DNA from: Pomphorhynchus laevis
Taxonomy: Eukaryota > Acanthocephala > Palaeacanthocephala > Echinorhynchida > Pomphorhynchidae
Reading direction: 5' to 3'
DNA length: 64,000 nucleotides
NCBI GenBank assembly: GCA_012934845.2
Contig: WNNJ02000260.1
Span: 1 to 64,000, forward strand
Made by a program: the position numbers and the translations under genes. The notes below the pieces were generated by a model that saw only the letters and a list, made by a program, of their open reading frames with translations, searched no databases and was not told the DNA's origin. This document shows positions 12,900 to 23,769 of this stretch, in pieces (the stretch's first letter is position 1; each line of letters starts with the position of its first letter).

Positions 12900-13995
12900 T
12901 ATTATACAAATGTATATTTTGTTAGTGATTTAATCATCTAGAATCAATTACAAATCGATTTTAGCTGATTGAAATGAGAAATAATTTACAAATTACCATT
13001 GATTTTTACAACAACAAGCACATTTTAAAAAATGTGAAAAATTTGAATCATTTGCTTCAGAAAGTTATTGAATTATAAATTTATAAAAATTATTAAGTGT
13101 TTCTAAATGACTAAGTTACAGGCAAATAGGCTAATAAGTGTTTGAACATATGTTGCAAAACAGACACGTTGCAACTGCGTAATCGATTATATTAAGAGGC
13201 AGCTAAACGGACCTGAATTCTCGTTCGCAAAATTTGAATATTGACACGCACCGCAAACAAGGTTAAATGATATTATCGATGGCACAGTTGCAAAGCGTTT
13301 CCTAGATCTTTTAAATAGTATCAAACTTCGCCCAACTTCTACTCCTTGTAGAATTAAAATCCGTCCTAAAATTCAAGAGCAAAGACACCATATCCGGAAT
13401 AGTCCTCAGCAAAATACGGACCGGAACACAGCTTATCAAAATGTAAAATGTACACGCACTGCAAACAAAGTTAAATGATATTATCATTGAAAGTGTTGAA
13501 AAGCGTTTCATGGACTTTCCAAAACGTATCAAACTTCGCCCAACTTAATCTATTCCAGGTAGATTTTAATCCTTTTGAAAAATCATAAACAAGGACAACT
13601 TGTTCAGGTAGACCGATAATCTGCAACAATGTGTGGTTACATATCTAAGCGATAATATGCAACAATGTGTAGTTACATACCTAACCCTTATGAGTGTGTT
13701 GAAAAATACGAAAAACGGACATTGAACCGACGGATATAACCGTTAAAATAGACGTCGAAGCTTTATAGACACGAATTCATCATGAAATGGAAAGAATTAA
13801 ATACATTCAACGAGCAATGCAACAAGTGACATATACGGACATAAAACAACAATTCATAAAAATCTGTCTAGAAGAGGTTCTCCAATGTAACAATTTGAGT
13901 TCGAGGAAATGTGTATCTGCAAACTACAGACATCGCATTGGCACTACCAGTTGTGCTGCGCTAGCAAACTTGTACCTTGGTCAATATTAACAATA
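12900..13995. repeat. Intergenic with two small tandem duplications
   Basis: About 13247-13345 and 13450-13550 are diverged copies of a 205-bp unit (acgca..gcaaacaa.gttaaatgatattatc, then tatcaaacttcgcccaactt). 13616-13690 contains a 42-bp unit twice (ctgcaacaatgtgtggttac). A 67-codon open frame at 13787-13990 (MERIKYIQRAM...) is not recognised and may be a pseudo-coding scrap. Confidence 0.5.
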
Positions 13996-14013
13996 AGTCT
14001 TTAAAACCCTAAA

Positions 14014-15500
14014 TTGTATATACGCTACATTATATACACATTGTATATACGCTACATATATAATATACAGCATAATAGTCAAACTATATTTCATAAACAT
14101 ATGAGATTAATAGGACATTATATTAAAAACTGTAAATTATTTATTTTAGAACATATTATCGAAGAAAATAAGGCAATATTAAATCAAAAACTATTAGAAA
14201 AAGAAGATTTTTGGATTAAAACGCTTAATTCCATGTACCCATTAGGATTGAATGACGTGGTACAAGGAATTGGCAGAAGTAGTATAATACATAATAAACA
14301 ACTATATTATAATAATCCGGTTAAACGCAAACCAAGAAGTCATGGTGATAAAAGGAATAGGAAAAATAGAGTTAAAAATATTAAAAAAGATATGTATATA
14401 AATGAACAATTAGAAATATTAAAACAACTTTTAAGAGATAATAAGCTGAAAGATCTTTATGTAAATATAAGAAGTTTTTCTAAAGATATCATATGTTCAA
14501 TAAATCAAAAATTAATTAACGATTGTGATAAAAACGAGCTTCATACATGTCTGTTACAGTGCGCCCCGTCAGATGCTGTTAGATTGCACATGCTAAATTT
14601 TGTCTGATTTTACAAAATTAAAATGCGGCACTGAAAAAGCTACTTAAATAATCACAACTCTGCAAATGTAACATGTAAACCATAAGATCATAATAATACG
14701 TAAGTATTAATGATTTCAATTTTAGATCTTTTAAATGTAACAGAAAAAATTGTATAGTTTGTGATGTTATAAATAATAATTGTATTGTACGTAATACGAC
14801 AAACAAATGTCTTTCATTAAATATTAATAATAATTGTAACTGCAATACCGCAGGTGTAGTGTATCTAATACAATGCACATGTGGATTGCAATATATAGGA
14901 AAAACATATCAAATGTTAAAAACTAGGTTTAGGCAACACATATATAATATACAGCATAATAGTCAAACTATATTTCATAAACATATGAGATTAATAGGAC
15001 ATGATATTAAACACCTTTAAGTTATTTATTTTAGAATATGTTATTGAAGAAACTAAGTCAATATTAAATCAAAAACTATTAAAAGAGAAGAGATGTTGAT
15101 TAAAACGCTTAATTCCATGTAACCATATGGATTGAATGACCCGGTGTAAGGAATTAGATACTTGTAAAAAGAATTCATTTTATAACACGTCTTTCTTCTT
15201 CCTGTTCATCGTTAGAAGTTCGGAATACTGCATAATAATCAAACTATTTTCATAAACATATGAGATTAATAAGGCATGATATTAAAAACTGTAAATTATT
15301 TATTTTAGAACATATTGAAGAAAATAAGGCAATATTAAATCAAAAACTATTAGAAAAAGAAGATTTTTGGATTAAAACATCTGTCAGAAATACTAGGTTA
15401 AGACATTATTATTTCTTATTTTTAAAACATGCTATGAGTTATATGAAATCTTATATAAAATTTGTATTTAAACGGTTAAAATTTATTGAAAATCTTTGAA
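14014..15500 (+). mobile_element. Naiad-like PLE: N-terminal GIY-YIG endonuclease pieces
   Basis: Three overlapping partial copies. 14730-15020 holds the endonuclease core: cysteine-rich CNRKNCIVC and CNCN, then GVVYLIQC (GIY) and CGLQYIGKT (YIG), then RFRQHIYNI. 14050-14607 and 15210-15400 carry the end of the domain (LEKEDFWIKTLNSMYPLGLN, the usual C-terminal part of this nuclease), and 14050-14607 continues into the basic linker (KRKPRSHGDKR). In the copy at 16778 this endonuclease end lies directly upstream of the RT, so the nuclease is N-terminal. That order is known for the Naiad/Chlamys clade of PLEs. All copies are decayed and truncated. Confidence 0.8.
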
Positions 15501-16770
15501 CAAAAATATTATTTTAAATTTGTAAAAAATTAAAAAAATTAATTTATCAAAATTATAAATTAAGTTCACTTGCAGTATAATCGTGACGCCAGCTCACTTT
15601 TAACTTTTGTCTTTTATTTCTTACAGCAAGCGAACAAATGCTTTTCGCAAGCATTATCTTTTAGATAACAGATTTTCTGCTCTTACACCAACATAAGTGT
15701 AAATTATAAATTTTATCTTGACATAAATATAAATTTAATAAAATCTTTTTTAATTATTAATTATTTATTTTATCTATCTTTATTTATTTACAGTTAATGA
15801 CCTCCATTCCTGATTCTAATACATCGTCTGTTATTTATTCGCCAATTCATAAAAATAGACTTTTATTTTAAATTTCAATTTTACATTTTAACTTGATATG
15901 AGTTATTTGAAATCTTAGTTTTACTCGTCAAGTACACAAATTAAAATGTTTATTCTTTCTACATACTAATCAGGTAACTGAGTTTACGTATTTTATACTA
16001 TCTATAAAAATAAAGATAAATAATAAATAAATAATAATTGACTTTTATTTAAATTTCAATTTAAAATTTAACAATCATAAAAAATAAAAAAAAATAATTT
16101 AATAACTTAATAAAAAATATTTACAGGACTACAAAAAATATTTACAGCTTAAACTCACAATATAATATTATTATAATAAAATATGGATATTTGGGTTACT
16201 AATTATGGAAGGCGAAAGTCAATTTAATCGCTACATAAATAAATCGCTACAGAGTCAATTAATCGCTACAGAGTTATATATCATAACTAAAAATAAAGAT
16301 AAAGAATATATAAATAATAATTGACTTTTATTTAAAATTTCAATTTAAAATTTGACAATCATAAAATTATTATCATTGAGTAAGAACGTTTTGCAAGCTG
16401 TACACAGAGCTATTTTGTAGATACACAAATGTTGGATATTGGTCTTAATTTGTTGAGCCCGATATTTCCAACACTGGAATATTCTTGTATACGCGAAGTA
16501 TTCCGCATTGTATCCCGTTCAGGAGAATATAAAAGATCATAGGAAAAGTGAGAAATATCAATAAATATTTTTAGATAACGTTTTTGTCCGTTCTAAAAGT
16601 TGAAAAACGCTAAACTAAAAATTGATAATTTTGATCCGCTTTTAATAATTTTGATCCGGATTTTAAATTTTAAATATAAAATTATTATTAATAATAACTA
16701 ATATCATAGCTAATAATATCATAGCTAATAACTGCTATGATAGCATAGCAGTTATATTGGAATCCTAAAT
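15501..16770. other. AT-rich stretch, no gene
   Basis: Low-complexity AT sequence. A TTTAAATTTCAATTTAAAAT-like segment recurs at about 15870, 16060 and 16330, matching PLE 3' flank sequence seen at 18480 and 33720. Nothing coding is visible. Confidence 0.5.
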
Positions 16771-16777
16771 TACATCA

Positions 16778-18240
16778 ATGCTCATCAATGCACATCATAT
16801 TATCGAAGAAAACATATCGATATTTAATCAAAAACTATTAGAAAAAGAAGATTTTTGGATTAAAACGCTTAATTCCATGTACCCATTAGGATTGAATGAC
16901 GTGGTACAAGGAATTGGCAGAAGTAGTATAGTAAATAATAAACAACTATATTATAATAATCATATTAAACGCAATCCAAGAAGTCATGGTGATAAAAGGA
17001 ATAAGAAAAATAAACTTAAAAATATTAAAAAGATATGTATATAAATGAACAATTAGAAATATTAAAATAACTTTTAAGAGATTGATAAAGCTAGTAATAA
17101 CTTTGTCTTTATGCAAAAAGCTTTATTATGATATACTAATGAAAGAGGTTTATTCTAATGATTTAAATGTAAATCCAACATATGAATGTAGTGAGTTGAG
17201 TTTAGAAACTATTATTACAAATCATTGTTCTATAATGTATAAAAAGGGTATAAAGGTTGAATAAGATAATAAAACTATACCTATATTATATTGGAATCCA
17301 AAATTACATAAAAATTCAATGAAACCTAGGTTCATATGTAGTACTTTTAAATGTACATTAAAACCGCTTTCGGTTTATATGAATAAAATTTTTAAAGTAA
17401 TTAAAGCACACCTCAAAAGATAATGTAGGATAACCGAAATTAATACTGGTATAAAACACTATTTCAGTATTAATTATACAAGAGAATTTTTAGAACACAC
17501 AAAAGGAATAAATTTTCAGAATATAAATACGTACGATTTTAGTACGCTTTATACAAATCTAGATTTAGTAGATATTAAAGAAGCGTTAGTAAAATTAATT
17601 AATCTTATATTCGGAAAAAGATATACATATATATGTTATAATAATTATAACGCATATCTAACAAAAATTAAACCATCAAATAAATATAAATATATGAATA
17701 AAATTGAATTAATAGAATCTTTGAATATTTTAATAAATCAAAATTATTTAAATGTAGGACATCTATATTTAGAAAAATATGAATTTGTTTATAACTGTGT
17801 AAAAACTAAATCTAAACTCTTTAAGTATATGAAATATATGTTTCGATACATTGATGATATATGTGTATTTAATTCTAATAACTTTTTATTCAATTAGTGA
17901 ACAAATTTATCCAGAAAGCCTTATTCTTAACAAAACTAATATTGATGATAAAGGTGTATATCTAGATATGAACATTAAATTAACATTAACTAAAACTACT
18001 ATTAATTTATATCGTAAAGATGACATATTTAAATTTACAAGAAACATATTTTTGCATGAGCATTCATGCGTACCATATAATATAAAATATAATACATCAA
18101 ATAATCAAATTTTAAGAATCGCTACAATATGTAATGATATTAGTTTTCTTCAAAATCATTTAAATAATTTAATAGATACATATTTTAAACTAGATTACTA
18201 TAAACATAGCATCAAGCAGAAAAAGTAAAATATATAAATT
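16778..18240 (+). mobile_element. Naiad-like PLE, best plus-strand copy (EN end + linker + RT)
   Basis: Order on the strand: end of GIY-YIG domain (KEDFWIKTLNSMYPLGLN, about 16830-16900), linker with RNPRSHGDKRNK, then RT: LYWNPKLHKNSMKPRFICS (about 17285-17345), TYDFSTLYTNLD (motif A-like), NIL...NQNYLNVG, and FRYIDDICVFNS (about 17845-17880), the catalytic YxDD box. The thumb-side region ends with FLHEHSCVPYN and ATICNDISFLQNHL. The segment with the RT GVSMGS motif, present in the copy at 26300 (minus), is missing here. A few frame interruptions make it inactive. This copy shows most clearly that the endonuclease precedes the RT. Confidence 0.85.
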
Positions 18241-18299
18241 AACACAATAATATATAGAATAAATTTAAACTCTTACGTGGCAAATTTTTATGGATGGAT

Positions 18300-18500
18300 A
18301 ATAAATAATATACTTTGTATTAGAATAAGATACAAGATACAGAGGAAATACATCATTAGCATTTATTTGGCCCCGCTGCTATGTTGAGTAGAGGAGTTAG
18401 GGGCCGAAACCTGATAGCATAGCAGTTCCTCCTGATGACCTATAATTCTTATTCTGATACAACGTCTGTTATTTATTAGTCAATTCATAAATAACTTGAT
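18300..18500 (+). repeat. PLE 3' tail with conserved stem-loop
   Basis: Tail of the Naiad-like element after its stop. It contains CTGCTATG...CATAGCAG arms, GAAACCTGATAGCATAGCAG and CCTCCTGATGACC, then a terminal inverted pair GTATTAGAATAAG / CTTATTCTGATAC. The same tail recurs at 18600, 25600(-), 33560, 34730(-) and 37860, with weaker copies elsewhere. Confidence 0.7.
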
Positions 18501-18589
18501 TTAAATTATAGAAAATCTAAAAACAATTATTTATTTAATTGTGTCAGAAAGCTAAAAAATATTATTAAAAATAAATTTAATCTCTTAAG

Positions 18590-18815
18590 CGGAAAATTTT
18601 TATGGATGGATAATAAAAAATATACTTTGTATTTGAATAAGATACTAGATAATGAATTTCATCAGAGGAAATACGTCATTAGCACGTGTTTGGCCCCGCT
18701 GCTGTGTTGGTTCGAGGAATAGAGGCGGAAACCTGGTTGCATAGCAGTTCCTCCTGATGACCTCTAATTCTTATTCTGAAACAACGTATGTTATTTATTA
18801 GTCAATTCATTGATT
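18590..18815 (+). repeat. Second PLE 3' tail in tandem
   Basis: Direct repeat of the preceding tail, including the last codons of the PLE frame (AGKFLWMDNKKYTLYLNK-like) and the GAAACC...CTGATGACC core. Tandem 3' ends are common in PLEs. Confidence 0.7.
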
Positions 18816-18907
18816 TAAATTATAGAAAATCTAAAAACAATTATTAATTTTATTATTTAATTATTAAATTTTGATTTAGCATTATTATTTTTTGTTTATG
18901 TTTTGTT

Positions 18908-19190
18908 TTATTCTTCCACATCTTCGTTCTCCGCAAATGATGGCACATCCCTAAGGATGGCCGTCACTTGTAGAGAAATGTCGATAATTTCTGTACCCTC
19001 CTCTCCAACCAAAGCCGATTTGAATTTATCCTTCAAAGCTAAGCTTTTGAAAGGGATTCGGTAATAATTATCTTTTTTGAAAAACCGTTCGAAGATTTCT
19101 CCTCGAACAGTTTTTCTTATTTCCCTTTCTAAATCTCTTATTCTTTTGTTGAGATTATTTTCCTCTTTGCATGTAATTTTAAGTGAGAAA
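18908..19190 (-). CDS. Unrecognised coding block, probable last exon
   Basis: The minus strand is open for about 95 codons, ending in TAA at 18908-18910, in a GC-richer patch. Peptide features: a charged coiled-coil-like start (EENNLNKRIRDLEREIRK), then TVRGEIFERFFKKDNYYRIP, FKSLALKDKFKSALVGEE, a hydrophobic IIDISLQVTAILRDVPS segment and an acidic end AENEDVEE. There is no initiator ATG in frame, and the upstream side ends in sequence with an acceptor-like tract (tgcaaag), so it is most likely a 3' exon. I do not recognise the protein. It could be a host gene remnant captured between PLE copies, or a retroelement ORF1. No matching upstream exon was found. Confidence 0.45.
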
Positions 19191-19760
19191 AAGTCTTGTT
19201 TATGATGTTTATTTTAAATATCAATTTTTTATTTTAACTTGATTTAAATTATAGAAAAATAAAAACAATTATTTATTTTATTATCTAATTATTAAATTTT
19301 GATTTAACATTATTATGCTTTGTTTATTTAATAATTATATTAAAAACGTAGACTCAGTTAGCTGATTTGATTTGATTGGTTGTGTGTCTGGAATATGCCG
19401 AGGCTCAATTAAAAGTTTACAAGAAATTTATAAAATTAATTAAAAGTCACAAAATTAAGAACGTTCAGACCAATAAAATATAGTCAAGAACACCCGTCAC
19501 GTATGAACATTTTAGTTGTGACAGTTTACAGATACAACAATTTCAAATTACAGACATGTATTGCAAACAATAGTCTAGAAAAGTGTATATTCATTTGTGA
19601 AGCAACCATCAGGCATCTGTAGAACCTAGCATTATGTTTAGTGAAGCTTTCAGAATTTCAAAATGAAAATTTCAAACTGGATTGTTAAATTTTAACAAAA
19701 TTTTTATTTTTTAAATATCCAAAAACAATCAGGCATAGATAAACGATAAAAAAATATTTT

Positions 19761-19792
19761 GATATTTCGCTAGTAGCTACTAGCATCTTCAG
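19761..19792 (-). ncRNA. Hammerhead-like motif (CTGAAGATG-stem-CGAAATATC)
   Basis: On the minus strand CTGAAGATGCTAGTAGCTAC is followed by TAGCGAAATATC. The segment between the two boxes is a perfect palindrome (GCTAGTAGCTACTAGC). The box pair resembles the hammerhead core (CUGANGA...GAAA) with a variant first box. Related copies at 48.06-48.26 kb have different but still pairing stems. Activity is unproven. Confidence 0.35.
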
Positions 19793-20019
19793 AAATTTAC
19801 ATCTTTCTTGGCTAGTAACTACCAGCATTTTTAAAATTAACATAAAAATTTGGAAGAAAAAAGAATCACATAAATAAAGTATCTTGTCGCTTTGCATATT
19901 AATGTTGGAATAATAAGCGTTGCTAACATTTGTTCATATAGCATTTTCTTTTGTAGAGACTGCAGCGAACATAAACACGACAATGAAACAAAAAACACTA
20001 GGAATGCATAACAAAAATA

Positions 20020-20250
20020 TATCAGAAATATATCCGTGGAATTCGGAAGGTGCTTCTGCCCTTAGACTTCTCTCCGGTAGAGATGCAGATGTTATAGTCC
20101 TTCAGGAGATGCGGTCTATCCGTCTCCCCCAGGACATTACTCGATTTATTCAAAAGCACATATGTTCCCACTATGCTCCGTATATAACCCAACCTCACTC
20201 CTCTTCATCTCAAGGACTCTTGACCTTAGTTAAGTGATCATTAAGGTCCT
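20020..20250 (+). mobile_element. LINE family A, endonuclease N-terminal fragment
   Basis: The frame [20 protein letters not shown] then VIVLQEMRSIRLPQDITRF is the start of an APE-type endonuclease, clearly homologous to [18 protein letters not shown] at 52060-52000 (minus). The fragment stops at [11 protein letters not shown]. 20251-20470 beyond it is A-rich with no gene. Confidence 0.7.
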
Positions 20251-20469
20251 CCCTCAAAACATATGTATTTATAAAAAAGAAAAACATGAACAAAATTCAA
20301 AGATAAAAGAACAAAAAAAATAAAAATAAAAAAATAAAATAACAATATAGTGGAAAAACCAAAACATTTTAAACAATAAATTGCAGACAAATTTTATGCT
20401 AAAATTTTGAGCAAAACCAAATAAAAACGTAAAATTATTAAATGTTTAATAAAAACGTGTTATAATCAA

Positions 20470-20690
20470 AGGCTTTCTGTTATTTTAATTTTAATATTAA
20501 GCCGACTTTATTACCAACCACTAAGTTATACTTTAGTTTGCTAATATACAACGCTTCTAAAATCTTGCGTTTAAACACTGGATTCTTTTGATAAGATAAT
20601 AGTTGCATTGTAAACTTGAATTCATGTCTTTCTTCATATTAGTTAATGATTGTTTTATAGACAATATATGAAAAACGTTTTCTTTATTGC
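20470..20690 (-). mobile_element. PLE endonuclease C-terminal scrap
   Basis: The minus-strand peptide KNPVFKRKILEALYISKLKY matches the R.ILEALYI segment that ends canonical PLE GIY-YIG domains, then runs to a stop. Similar ends occur at 24250-24370 and 24900-25000 (minus). Confidence 0.45.
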
Positions 20691-20694
20691 ATTT

Positions 20695-20960
20695 GATTGC
20701 ATCTGTGAGCTGAAATTTTTCCGATTGTGGCACGATATTATCCTCACAGGTATTGATCTTACTTTTGATACAGCAGGACGCTACTAATCAGTCTGGGTGG
20801 GTCTCATCAGCTGCTGACCCAGACCTACATTTCACGTTTCGACCCTTATTATCTGCTTTCTCCGTTGACTGATGCTGATCGGATTTGGACTCAGGACGTC
20901 TGTATCGTGATTCAACGCAACATCCACTAGGCTGGCTGCTCCAGTGGTGTAGATATACAT
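20695..20960 (-). mobile_element. tRNA-derived SINE with hammerhead-like boxes
   Basis: The minus strand begins with a tRNA-like head: A-box-like AGCCTAGTGGATGTTGCGTTG and B-box-like GAGTCCAAATCC. The body contains GGGTCGAAACGTG and CAGCTGATGAGACCC and ends near CTCACAGATGCAATC. A second copy, more decayed in the body, is at 40590-40875 on the plus strand (GGGTCGAAACGTG is kept, the CTGATGA box is lost). It sits directly downstream of the canonical PLE 3' end at 20966. Confidence 0.6.
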
Positions 20961-20965
20961 TTCTG

Positions 20966-22800
20966 TATATTACTTTTCTTTATTATTGCAAGCTTTCAAC
21001 ACAGTGTCCTTTTTAGGAAAACAGTAAAAAATACTTATACCAGCGACTACGAAAGAAATATAATATGTCATATTATTCTGTGACGTCGGTGCTTATTACA
21101 AAGAAATTTTTTATGTGATATGGCTAGTTATTAGAAGTTTTAGCTACCAATTAGACTTGTTTCCACTCATTGAATTAGATTGGTTAGCGATGCAGATAGC
21201 TTCTTTGATGAGTCTCCATGGTAGGTCGTTTTCATAGCAAATACTTTCAACATTATCCCAATTAATATCGCGATCAGTATCCATTACATGATTACATATA
21301 GCCGAACTTGTGTCTCCTCTTCTTAGACAATATTTATGTTGTTTTATACGCATACAAAGTTTTTGAGACGTCTGACCTACGTATGACGCTTTGCAAACGT
21401 TACAATTAATCCTGTAAACGGTATAATTATCCGAATTGAGCTTTCGTTGTAAGAAACCAACTAAATTAGCATGTCTTTTGTGAAATATGCTCACATCAAC
21501 TAGAGCTGTAGATGCAGCGAGACCACGGTGAAAACGGTTCCAAGCGGCATCGTTAGTGTAAGTAATACGGGGAAAACGAGTCGAACCTTTTTGTTGAACT
21601 GTGACGACTAGTATGCTTTTGTTTCTTATCAAACTGAGAGTCGAAGAACTTTTCTAATTATCTATTCTGGATAGCCACTTGAAACAAGTACATTAATGAC
21701 CCTTTGTTGTTTAAAAATTACGTTAGTGTGTGAAGAACAAATTAGCATAGGTTGATACATTACTGCTCTTGCTCTCAACGCTTTGTAGACGTAGCTGCCG
21801 TAAGAAGACCAGTTAGGTGGGAGCCAACATATGCCAGGCTTTCTGTAGAGGGTAGTGCGAATATTTTCGTAATGTTGCTGTACTGCAACATCGAGAAAAG
21901 TTACAGAAGAAAAGTTATCAGGAGTAGTGATCCTCCACTGTATGGTCGCATCTTTATAGTTAAGAATTGTGTCAAATAAGACCAGATCCGGTTGTGACTC
22001 TCAGACCACGTAACGCCATCACTTCACAAGTCAAGGTAATCGATCATATATATTTCGCTCTCCCTGTGAGTAATGTGCATGTTATATAAAGTTGGCTATA
22101 GTGGTGAGGCCATGGCAACCCCATTGATCTGATCATACATAACATTTTCAAAAATTAAAGGCATTTTTAGAAGTACATGAGGTTAGTAATTCAGACCGCT
22201 GGTTATGAGTGAATTTGGTATCGTTAGATTCTATTAGTATAGCATTAGCATATTGAATGGCCTTCATTGAGGGAACATTGGTAAAAAGAGACCTTACATC
22301 TGGGGTTACAAAGTGAAAAATTTTTCCTTTTGCGAATTGTCGTACTTTCAATGCAAAATCTTGACCATCTTTGATGTACGAGTCTGGTCTTGGTAGTAGC
22401 TCAATGATCCTATCGTTGAATTCTTTAGCTAATTTATGACTAAATGACATGTAAGTTGTGATAGGTCTCATTTCGAACACTGGCTTTCGAATTTTAGGAA
22501 ATAGATAGAGGAAGCTAGCTTTGGCTTTGATAGATTTTGTTTTAGCGTAAGATTCCTTCGAAATGAGACTCAAGCTTTAAAGCTTTTTAGGTAGGCATTG
22601 AATTCTCGCTCTCGGTTTGCAGTTGGATCCTTATTCAATCAAAAGAACTAGGGAGTTTTAAGTATGTTTATTCTACTTGTACATAATTCGTTTTATCCAG
22701 CACTACCAACGCTTTCCTTTTATCGTAATATTGTCGTTATTCCTCAACCCCTCCAGCGCTTTTCTGTTCAAACTTATAAGGTTACTGTTTATATTCTTAG
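20966..22800 (-). mobile_element. Canonical PLE (RT then GIY-YIG), decayed
   Basis: Read on the minus strand: KALEGLRNNDNITIKGK and ALVVLDKTNYV (about 22800-22680, N-terminal RT), FLYLFPKIRKPVFEMRPITT (22510), VTPDVRSLFTNVP (22290), INGVAMASP (22110, the GVxMGSPLSP box), TTPDNFSSVTFLDV and TLYRKPGICW (21900-21830, thumb side), then the endonuclease 21632-21144: TVYRINCNVCKASYVGQTSQ, RIKQHKYCLRRGD, LIKEAICIA. This is the classical Penelope/Neptune order. The catalytic YxDD segment is not visible. Several interruptions make it inactive. The 3' UTR runs to about 20966 and recurs inside the inverted-repeat spacer at 34240-34515. Confidence 0.8.
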
Positions 22801-23110
22801 ATGATCTTATAGCGAACTCATCATTAGTTGCAATCGCAGGATGGGTTTCGACGGGTAATTGTTGCAGTATTTTCCAAGAGTCACATATGATAATAGTTCC
22901 ATCGAAATCAATTATGTGATCATTACTATAATCAACAAAGGCACTGTGTGTTCCAAGTTAAAGTGTGTATTTATGCTGGCTTACTCTTTTATTTATACCT
23001 TGCCCTGTTTTACCTATGTATATTTTAACGCAGTCTTTACAAGGGATTTTGTAAACAACGGATGGATTATTGCCGATGGATTTAATTTATAAAAAATTAT
23101 ACAATTTAGG
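22795..23110 (-). mobile_element. GIY-YIG endonuclease piece joined upstream of a PLE RT
   Basis: The minus strand reads NPSVVYKIPCKDCVKIYIGK, TGQGINKRVSQHKYTL, THSAFVDYSNDHIIDFDG, a typical PLE GIY-YIG core with paired cysteines. It runs without a gap into the RT N-terminus of the neighbouring copy (about 22800). The endonuclease lacks its usual C-terminal end, so this is either a truncated tandem copy or an N-terminal nuclease. Confidence 0.7.
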
Positions 23111-23524
23111 CATTCTTTTATTGTAAAAAACAATTTCATGGGATATTGAAATTTAGTTTTCATTCATGTACTTTGTAAAATAATTATTCCATATATCATT
23201 GATATATGAAATCCCATCAACTTCCGTTCTTTTAAAGGACCAAAAATACGAATTTTCTTTGCTCACATATGTATTAATATATTAATATATATTAATATAT
23301 TATATATTAATAAATATATATAAGACGAATATATAAATGTTATTATTTCTCAAAATTATATATACATATATGGATTTATATGCATTTTATTAGTCTTTTT
23401 GTTGTCGTTCAACAATACCCGATTGTTCCTGGATATTTAATAATTAAAAATACAGATCAGGATGGATATATTTCTAACAATTAGACGGTTTTATGGAACT
23501 TAAAAATTAAAAATTACGCGAAAA

Positions 23525-23767
23525 TTGGAGAAAAACGAAGACATAATCATAAAGTTTAAGGCGTCCATCAACTATTTAAAGACTTGTATAGATAAAGAGA
23601 TCGTTCCTAGTTGTGCCAGGATTACCTGTGGAATGAAAGGTTTCCCTGACAGTCAGTTCTCCAAAAATGTAAGTTTGCAGCTCTTAAAGTTTGCTATTAA
23701 TTGTGAGTTTAAATTGCTGAATAAGTTGATTAGATTTTATTGGAACAAAGAAAATAATTTCTCTTAA
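23525..23767 (+). mobile_element. Possible PLE N-terminal segment
   Basis: An open frame of 80 codons with INYLKTCIDKEIVPSCARIT, resembling the FLxxCxxxxxVPxxLRI leader of many PLE proteins. It ends abruptly at the repeat starting near 23770. This is a weak call; it could be unrelated. Confidence 0.3.
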
Positions 23768-23769
23768 TT

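Noticed and set aside
23300-23345. AT-rich TATATATTAATATA cluster as possible origin or promoter
   Set aside because: Similar AT runs occur throughout the window (for example 66-130 and 47640-47730); nothing specific supports function.
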